Source: Hyperoplus lanceolatus
Taxonomy: Eukaryota > Chordata > Actinopteri > Uranoscopiformes > Ammodytidae
Length of the DNA: 64,000 nt
Assembly (NCBI GenBank): GCA_026929865.2
Contig: CM049407.1
Coordinates: 14,400,001 to 14,464,000, forward strand
Direction: 5' to 3'
Below, piece by piece: positions 57,187 to 64,000 of this stretch. Both the position numbers and the translations under genes were made by a program. Under the pieces are notes generated by a model. It worked only from the letters and a program-made list of their open reading frames with translations. It was not told the DNA's origin and ran no database searches. Numbering within the stretch: the stretch's first letter is position 1; every line of letters begins with the position of its first letter.

Positions 57187-58943
57187 CTGTGCGCGCACTT
57201 ACACGGCGTGCAAGACGGGTGCCGACAGCAGAGTAAACAAACATGGACGCCGACGCGCAGCAGCATCCACGCTGAACTGTGACGGAAAACAAAGGCAACG
57301 TCTGCTCTATGGTGATATTTAGGATTCGGGTACGGCGACATTGAACAAATTTAACTGCTGTTTAAAACTTGGAAACTCGTCACGTGGCGACCGGTGGCAA
57401 CACGCCCAGTCTATCAACACAGTGCAGAGAAAAGTCAGATGAGTGCATGAGAGTGAAGGCCCACGCAAGTTTCAGTAAGTTTATAGAGACTATAGTCTTT
57501 GGAGGAATGCATTTATTTTCATGGGGAAGTATTTATTTTTTTATTAAATTGTATTTTTATTTTTTAACAATGATTTTTATTATTTTGAAAACAGTATAGG
57601 CTACTAGCCTAGTAGTGCAAGCTTTATTTTTGATATTTTCACTGATTCTTAATATGAGCTTGTTTTAAATTGAGATCAGATATCAAAGCTGTCAATATTC
57701 TCAAATATTCCTTGAAAACCAAGAAAGTAGAATCATAATAGCCAACCATTTATTTATTATATTGCATCGCAAATCGCAATATTTGCCACTATAATCGCAT
57801 GGCACAATTTCTCGAATTCGTGCAGCACTAACTGGGTGCACCAAAAATATATGCTGGTGCACCTAGATGAAAAAGTTAGTCTGGAGCCCTGATTGAAGAA
57901 TAACAACAAATCCTGTCATAAGACCAAAATGAAGTATCCCTCTGTACGTTCAAACTCCCCACCTTGTGGCCCTTGTCTACAAGCTCATTTATTCCAACTT
58001 GATTTAGACCTTAAAAATGGATCTCAAATACATAGTTTGATTTTCCAAACTTTATCTGTTGGGCGCTGTAGTTTATAGCAGGTGTAACTTTAACAGTAGG
58101 TACGAGGTAGTGCATTTGGTTCTCTAGTGAGTTTTGATGGCAGCAGAACACTGTATGTTGGACTGATTCAAAATAAATTACACATCGCCCAATGGAGAGT
58201 CTTAATAAATGTTTTTTAATAGTTTGTGGACAACACTGGAGGAGGGCTATTACACAGAGTGATGAGCTAACAACATCAGACTCTTTTTGAAGGATTTGTT
58301 GACAAAAAGAAAAAATATAGAATATCATCAGGCTTATCCTTTTATAGACACAAACATTGAACATTCAGCTACGAATAAAACTGCAATGCTTCCCACAGCA
58401 GATGAAAATTGTATCACTGTTATTGACTTTTATACATTTTATATTGAGTTTTCAACTGAACTTTTGGAGGCCTGCGGCAAAAAACGTTGGCTATTTAACT
58501 TACGTATCGTTTGTAAATCGTTAAACTTAAACGTTGCGATTAAACAATAGAGGGAGCATTAATTCAACCAGTGTGCGTGTAATAAATAAAGTAATAAGGA
58601 GAATATTTAAAACGGGGTAATTTCGCAGTCACAAAAAAATAGTCGTTATTATGGTTGAAGGGGGCGTTTGAAACAGACCGCGCGCGACCAAAGAATGAAC
58701 TGGCAGATAGCTCGCTAGCTAACAACATTAGCTGGTTACAAACTTAGCAACTCCGAAGGCTACTTTTGCCTGACTTGGGTTACCTCTGCATTTGAATTTA
58801 TCAAGTTGTCACGACAGTTTCCCCTCCAGATATCTAGTTCACTCTTTCTTACCTTTCTGACAGTCAATAATATTGACTGAATTCGACGCTTCAGCTCGGA
58901 GTTCCGCAGCTGAGATTCGCACTCGGTCTAGTTCATTCGCCAT
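43117..58943 (-). CDS. smg6: Telomerase-binding protein EST1A / SMG6, nonsense-mediated decay endonuclease (19 exons)
   Basis: Exons: 58853-58943, 54429-56754, 54100-54292, 50621-50731, 50285-50391, 49911-49989, 49658-49768, 49113-49328, 48375-48436, 48107-48252, 47623-47736, 46112-46286, 45286-45505, 45001-45180, 44667-44834, 44014-44158, 43641-43900, 43378-43459, 43117-43247. Total 4917 nt, 1638 aa (human 1419, also 19 exons). Cuts premature-stop mRNAs near the stop and is recruited by UPF1 and the exon junction complex. Starts [16 protein letters not shown]. The charged N-terminus (exon 2) has the exon-junction-binding motif FYQPGSRR near 56333. [11 protein letters not shown] and FLDTDDEV precede the 14-3-3-like/TPR region ([53 protein letters not shown]). 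The C-terminal PIN domain keeps its acidic residues: [38 protein letters not shown]. Ends [11 protein letters not shown]. Confidence 0.96.
44455..44625 (-). mobile_element. tRNA-derived SINE in an smg6 intron
   Basis: Read on the minus strand it starts GGGGCGCCCTTGGCTCAG, with an A-box-like TGGCTCAGTTTG and a B-box-like GGTTTGATTCC about 50 bp on. A body follows, and the 3' tail has repeated AAAATGCC-type A-rich sequence. Lies between exons 44667-44834 and 44014-44158. Confidence 0.7.
44886..44918. repeat. (AAAG)n microsatellite
   Basis: About eight AAAG units in the smg6 intron between exons 45001-45180 and 44667-44834. Confidence 0.9.
46459..47435. mobile_element. CAGGG-terminated hAT-like element, uninterrupted copy
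   Basis: 977 bp with termini CAGGGCTGTAC and GTACAGCCCTG, flanked by the direct repeat CAAAT (46454-46458 and 47436-47440). It is the reverse-orientation relative of the interrupted element at 28766-31854: shared blocks include TTTTGATCGCATTTGCTACTG, GGTGAAAGATGTGTGCTCG and GCTAGCACCAGTGCTACCAC. No coding frame. In the smg6 intron between 47623-47736 and 46112-46286. Confidence 0.75.
49014..49050. repeat. (AAT)n microsatellite, about 12 units
   Basis: Trinucleotide run in the smg6 intron just downstream (in gene sense) of exon 49113-49328. Confidence 0.95.
50773..52338. mobile_element. CAGGG-terminated hAT-like non-autonomous element
   Basis: 1566 bp with inverted termini CAGGGTTCGACATAAC and GTTATGTTGAACCCTG (one mismatch) and the 6 bp direct repeat GATGTC on both sides (50767-50772 and 52339-52344). 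Near both ends GGCCAGT recurs in inverted form. It carries a long internal hairpin (next entry). The 201-codon frame at 50940-51545 has no family signature. In smg6 intron 3. Confidence 0.75.
52120..52190. repeat. Long hairpin, 34 bp arms
   Basis: Arms 52120-52153 and 52157-52190 are inverted copies (AAAATAACCAAATCTAAAGG... and its complement) with one mismatch and a 3 nt loop. RNA from either strand would fold into a near-perfect stem. Inside the hAT-like element. Confidence 0.85.
52605..54056 (+). mobile_element. Tc1-like transposon remnant
   Basis: Flanked by TA dinucleotides (52603-52604 and 54057-54058). The left terminus reads CACCGTGTTCCAAATTATTA; the right is degraded (GATTTGCACACTG), having apparently lost most of the matching repeat. 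A broken transposase lies inside. In smg6 intron 3, antisense to the gene. Confidence 0.75.
52751..53759 (+). pseudogene. Tc1/mariner-family transposase, inactivated
   Basis: Cut-and-paste DDE transposase remnant. From the ATG at 52751 the helix-turn-helix part ([16 protein letters not shown]) appears only after a frameshift and then meets a stop near 52839. The open frame 52913-53551 resumes with the second DNA-binding helix region ([15 protein letters not shown]) and the catalytic core. The first Asp is in LFTDEC and the second in [13 protein letters not shown] frameshift near 53490 moves the third acidic block ([11 protein letters not shown]) to another frame, ending in a stop at 53613-53615. 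The recognisable sequence ends at a TAA at 53757-53759. Not functional. Confidence 0.85.
56849..57891. mobile_element. CAGGG-terminated hAT-like element in smg6 intron 1
   Basis: 1043 bp with inverted termini CAGGGCTCCAGA and (GTC)TGGAGCCCTG, flanked by the direct repeat ATTGAA (56843-56848 and 57892-57897). Subterminal GTGCGCC/GGTGCACC blocks recur near both ends. Contains a GT microsatellite (57140-57184). No transposase frame. Confidence 0.75.
57140..57184. repeat. (GT)n microsatellite, about 22 units
   Basis: Uninterrupted GT run inside the hAT-like element in smg6 intron 1. Confidence 0.95.
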
Positions 58944-59040
58944 CTTTGTTTTCACTAAAACAAACCTGAAACAAACACAACAAGTATGGTGGCCGCAAAG
59001 AACCAAACATAATCACCGTGTGACGTAGCGCTTGGGTAAT
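58660..59040 (-). promoter_or_regulatory. smg6: Probable smg6 promoter / 5' UTR region
   Basis: Surrounds the smg6 start codon (58941-58943). CpG-containing patches (GACCGCGCGCGACC near 58676; GTGACGTAGCGC near 59020, with a CRE-like TGACG core) contrast with AT-rich DNA beyond 59050. No TATA box evident. Extent and start site are inferred. Confidence 0.35.
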
Positions 59041-59420
59041 GTAGTAAGATTAATTTACTATAAATTATGGCCTGCCTGTCCTACAGCTTATGTTTAATAT
59101 ATGTGCAATGCTTATTAATCCGTTTTCAGATCCTTTAAATGTCGTTGTGGTAAATTCAAACGTTTGAAATAGCCTATTACAAGAGGTGCATTAAGATTAG
59201 GCTATATCGTGGTACTCCTATTTTGTAAGGAACTTTTTTGTTGTTTATAATTTTGTTTATTTTACAGATATTTTAGGGTCCATATTCTTAGTAAAACATC
59301 AAATATGAGGTTAGCTTAGTAGCCTATTGTATAGTAAAAGCAATGACAGAAATTTGCCAGCCCATTATAAGTGCTATTTCAGCTTGTTGCTTCTATTTTA
59401 CTTACTCAGGAAAACACCTT

Positions 59421-59804
59421 AATACGTGGTTTTATTATTGTTTATCCAATTGTTTATTTTCTAAACATGTATATGTAGGCTAGGCCTATATACTGTATTT
59501 TTATTTATTTATGGATTGTGCTTTTTTAATTTATTTTCATTTGTAATCCTTTGTTTTGTGTCACGTTACACTCCTGTCATTATTATACTATTCATACTGA
59601 ATTTAACATCATAATACGTGGTTTTATTATTGTTTATCCAATTGTTTATTTTCTAAACATGTATATGTAGGCTAGGCCTATATACTGTATTTTTATTTAT
59701 TTATGGATTGTGCTTTTTTAATTTATTTTCATTTGTAATCCTTTGTTTTGTGTCACGTTACACTCCTGTCATTATTATACTATTCATACTGAATTTAACA
59801 TCAT
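59421..59804. repeat. Perfect 192 bp tandem duplication
   Basis: 59421-59612 and 59613-59804 read identically base for base, starting AATACGTGGTTTTATTATTG and ending AATTTAACATCAT. AT-rich, no coding frame. Lies 0.5-0.9 kb upstream of the smg6 start. Confidence 0.93.
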
Positions 59805-60306
59805 TATAATGTTTTCGAACAACTGAATTAATTTTGAGCTGCCTGTTCCACCAGATATCCTTTCATTATAAAGAGCAGATTCACAAACAGGGATGACATG
59901 TTTCAACCAACTCTGTTTATGCAGACATAGATATGTTATTTGATCAAAGCTTTTAGATGATGAAAAAGTTTCAAGCTCTTCGATTGCACCCGCTAGATTG
60001 TTTTAATTGTAACTTCCCTTATTATTTTTCTGATTAGAATCAATTACATAGTCGTAACATAATTGTGTATGAAAACTCTCTGTGACAATTTTCTGAATGT
60101 TTGTCATTGTAAAATTTGTAGTTATGTAATTCTTATGCAGGCCTTGACTTACATATGTGGCATGCAGGAAGAGGGCTTAAAAAGTCTGCATGTTAAATAA
60201 AGAAGCAAATAAACAGATGTCCTTTACATACACTCAATGTCATACAATATCCACTAGATGTCAGGGTTGATTACTCATTCAAATGTGTTGCTCAACTGCC
60301 CAAACA

Positions 60307-60362
60307 AAAAACTTTTGCTGAACTACTATGTGGGAAACAAAAGTAGTTCAGCAAAAGTTTTT
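60307..60362. repeat. Perfect 21 bp inverted repeat (hairpin)
   Basis: Arms 60307-60327 and 60342-60362 are exact reverse complements around a 14 nt loop, immediately before the CT/TA tract. Confidence 0.9.
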
Positions 60363-60367
60363 AGTTT

Positions 60368-60370
<3 letters not shown>

Positions 60371-60465
<95 letters not shown>
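60371..60465. repeat. Compound (CT)n(TA)n microsatellite
   Basis: About 31 CT units followed directly by about 16 TA units. Reading frames through it are poly-SL and poly-YI artefacts. Confidence 0.95.
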
Positions 60466-61214
60466 TGTAACATTCTGTTCCGTGTTTCCCTCATGACTTT
60501 AATGTTAACTGACAGATGCACCAGAAAGGTGTTGAGGGGAATTGTGGGAATGACAAAAACATGCACAGAGAGACTGGGTGGTGTGTGTGTGTGTGTGTGC
60601 CAAGTATGACAAAGGGAACATGGGGAGTTCATGCAGACATCATCGCTGTGGCTGATGCTAGAGTAAACAGCTCCATTGCCCTAGCAACACCAAATTAAAG
60701 GGCCAGAGTCTTTTGTCCTTCCTATAATGCTCTCACACACGATTCCTCATCCAGAGCCAAACTTCCTCTTTTTCGTCCATACACGTTTCCCTGTAGTGTC
60801 ATTCAATTATTCATCCAAGGTGCTTGGTTCACTTCCTTGGCATAGTAATCAGCAATATTATCTACACATACTTGTGTGTATAGAAAATCAATTTAACCGT
60901 AAGAGAAGTTGCATCCCCCTGACAGTATATAAAGCAGGCAGGCAGCAGAGAATTGGCCTGATTACAAAACATTTTTTAAACATGTACTGTATCTATTTAC
61001 TAATGACAGTTTCTGTTTATTGACATTGACATGTTGACGACGATTATTATCATCTCTGTATCCTCCTGTTTCTATCAATGAGTCCTTTCTTCTTTTTGCT
61101 TTCATTATAACAACTATGTGGAATGGACAATAGGCCACATTGTATGTGATAGCAGAATGCTGTTTTGATGAAGCACTGGCACACCAGGGGTTGTAGAATT
61201 TTTTTCGTGTCTGC

Positions 61215-63198
61215 AGTGAAGAAGTGTGAGAGCGGGTAGGACTGGGGAGGGGGACTACCGGAAGTGGTGGGCGTGTGTCGCCCTGTGTGTGTGTGTTTTT
61301 GTTTTGTGTGTGTGTGTGTTTGTAAGTGTGTGTGTGCCTCTGTGCGTGTGTGTCTATGTGTGCAGGGTTCTGATTGTCAGTGCTGCACCACAGCAGGGTG
61401 AGCAATGCAGGATGATAAGAGACCCAGAAGGACAGAAAGGGAGAAGGGAGTGAGGGATGGGAGGTAGGGAGGGAGTTGGAGAGAAAGAGGAAGCGAGTGA
61501 GAGAGAGGTGAGGAGGCATGATGCAGGAGGAGATACTGTTAATACAGATGAGAAGAGAGCGGGGGAAGCTAGGAGTTTTTTTGTAGGTGAATTTCTGACA
61601 CCAGGGGGGTTTCTCCAGCCCAATCATATCTCGATCCATTCTTGCCCCCATCTCATTTTATCACTCTCTTTCTGTCCATCTCTCTCTCTGTCTGTCTTCC
61701 CCACTAGGATGCTGGAAGGTGTTAGAGGAGGAGGAGGAGAACAGATGGGGGGAATACAGTCATAAGACAAAGGTGAAGACAAGATTGGGACATTGTGGTT
61801 GCCAATGGAGCAGATGAAAATGCCTCGGGTTTTCGGAAATGGGTAGCAAGGCAAAGAGAATGGCAATGGCAGGGAGATGGAAGTGAGACGACTGATGTGG
61901 GATCCACATCTGAAGTACTGAGAGAGAAAAGAATGAAAGGAGGCATGTGTGTGTGTGTGTCTGTGTGTGTGTGTTTGTGTCTGTATAGGAGAGACTGACA
62001 CCAGAGGCTTGTGTGACGCATATTTGACGCTACATGTTTCAACGTCAGCTTTTTTTATGTATTATTCACACGAAAAAGAGATTCAAACAAATAAAAGTCC
62101 ACGGCAGAATGAAAGGCAGATTGTAGCTATCGACTGCGTCTCATGACGTCATCCCATTAAAGTTTTATTACAGATGTTGATCAAAGACCAGCGACTTCAT
62201 CAACAACACCATTTGTAAAACTTTATATATACAGTTTTCACTTAAAGTAGCTTCAGGGTAAAGTAAAAAATCCTCTTATTATTATTACACTCTGCCTGAC
62301 CTGATATATACATATTAGTATATAGTATTAGTATATTACTTGGCTACAACTGTTGAAGATGAGTGAAATATTCAAACCCCAAAGTTTTTAATGACTGGTT
62401 TTTCCCATTAAGTAAATATATTCTATTGTTTTCCTCCAGTATTAGGGGGCCACTCTCTGGTACCATGCTGGACCGGCCTATACTATGCCACCAGGATGCA
62501 CCAGTTGTGTTCTGGCAGTGTTTTCCAGGACAGCAGTGTTAATACTGGAATACAATATATTGACATTGATTGCACAGTAGAGTTTGGGATGATTGGAACT
62601 GCTCTGGCAAGACATTCAGTTTGAAGTAAGCCATGTGTACGCATCATATGTTGTATCAGGGACTTTGACACATACTTATGTCACTTTAAATATTCTTGAC
62701 GTTCTGCACTGAATAATTCCAATGAACCCCATGCTGAACTCGTGCAAACAAACGCACACCCTTTCCCTCCAACACATGCGCACACACACACAAATGAGTG
62801 CCCACACTTACACACGAATATATACAGCTGGTGTTGCCCGTTAATTACATTCAGCATATGACTTTGGCGTAATGTTGTGAAGTTTTGGGGTGAGTCACAG
62901 TGGGAGTAACAGCTGAATGGGAGGGAGACGACGGCATATGACTTTGCAAAAGAACAGACCATTCTAGGCATCTTTTAGCCGTAGATACTCTGTAAATGTA
63001 ATGAAATCAAGGGAAACGATCTTCATGTCTCCTCAGGTAAGTCGATTTAGCCATTTAATTGGCTCCAGTGGTTGAGGAGCACATGTAACCGAGGAAGAAC
63101 ATGGACCATAACATGCATGTTTCTCCCCCCCCCCCCCCCCCACACATACATACAAAGTCCATAGGTATCGGCTCACAATCTCTGCCTTTTCAATATAG

Positions 63199-63243
<45 letters not shown>

Positions 63244-63699
63244 TGTGTGCGTGTGTGTGTGTGTGTGTATGGGTTGAGTTGCTGGTGTGTGTGGGTGGGT
63301 TTGCGATCTTACAAATCCTCTGGGCAAGGAGAGAGAGAGAGTGTGGAGGTAACAATGCAGGGGCGAGAGGGGTTTCACTAATACACACCCACTCTTTCCA
63401 AACCTCCAACTCATTCTGACACACACACATACACATACACAGGCACACACACAGGCACACACTCCTCCTCCTCCCCAGCCTTCCTATGACAGATTCCTCA
63501 TTACAGGCACGTTTTGGCAGCATAGTCTTCCTCCTCATCTCCCTGTCTCCATACTACCTTTCCTGTCTCTCTCTCTTTTTCTCTCGCTCTCTCTCCCTTT
63601 TTTGTCATTTGCACATTCCGTCTTTCCTCGCCGCTGCGTTCAAGCCAGCTTGGCAATCAAAGGGAGAGAAAACACAAATGAGAGCGGAGGGGTGGGTGA

Positions 63700-63740
<41 letters not shown>

Positions 63741-64000
63741 CTCACTGGGATTTCAGTATGAGTCAGAATGGGTGAAGGGGAGGTGGGAAGGCAAGGTAGG
63801 CGGTTGTGAGGAGAGGAAAGAGTGTATGGGAGGGATGAGTTCCTTCTCTCTTCTCTGACTGCATTCTCCTGTTGGAATACAGATGAGGAGATAAAAAATA
63901 AAGAAAAGGCGTCAAGCAAACAACTGGGCATGGCCGACAGACGAGGGAATTTGAACAGGAAATAATCTGCATCCTGATTCACAATCAATGTTGGAGATAC
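61215..64000. other. Intergenic DNA with many GT/GA tracts, no gene seen
   Basis: Interrupted GT runs (about 61275-61365, 61948-61982, 63198-63268), AC-rich DNA (63420-63462), a GA run (63703-63738) and a poly(C) stretch (63126-63142). The frames across these are low-complexity by-products. 59805-61214 likewise shows no supported gene apart from the repeats listed. Confidence 0.6.

Noticed and set aside
61226-62042. Overlapping 100-229 codon frames upstream of smg6
   Set aside because: Composed of GT/CT-rich low-complexity translation without a domain or splice pattern.

Overview
The window looks like nuclear DNA of a ray-finned (probably percomorph) fish. The genes have vertebrate-type short exons with GT/AG introns. 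The proteins match vertebrate families closely. The spaces between exons are full of teleost-type repeats: long GT/AC and GA tracts, tRNA-derived SINEs, hAT-like, Tc1-like and TTAA-flanked DNA transposons, an L1-like LINE and a CR1/L2-like ORF1. No bacterial or viral genes, CRISPR arrays or classical tRNA/rRNA genes were seen.

Layout. 1-8489 is gene-poor. It holds a decayed LINE ORF1 (minus strand), three degenerate copies of a local ~1.2 kb duplication, a foldback TTAA element and a 5'-truncated L1-like LINE with a clear 15 bp target-site duplication. 8490-11719 (+) is a three-exon abhd15. 15829-32781 (-) is the coding part of taok1 in 20 exons (1011 aa), with a probable 3' UTR reaching toward 12.3 kb and 5' UTR exons near 32.8 kb and 38.6-39.3 kb. 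43117-58943 (-) is a complete smg6 in 19 exons (1638 aa). For both large genes I assembled the exons by hand from splice sites; the summed coding lengths (3036 and 4917 nt) are multiples of three and every junction restores a conserved residue. 58944-64000 is the smg6 promoter side plus microsatellite-rich DNA with no gene I can support.

Orientation and function. abhd15 and taok1 converge, as the human pair does. smg6 lies head-to-tail upstream of taok1, an adjacency not found in human, where SMG6 is on the other arm of the same chromosome. The three genes have unrelated jobs: lipolysis control through PDE3B, a Ste20/MAP3K-type kinase, and the nonsense-mediated decay endonuclease. They share no evident pathway.

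The most informative non-genic signals are transposon stratigraphy: a CAGGG-terminated element in a taok1 intron interrupted by two later insertions, with an uninterrupted inverted relative in an smg6 intron; several TTAA-flanked MITEs; and long perfect hairpins. I did not find a clearly new biological system. The better leads are listed in the findings.
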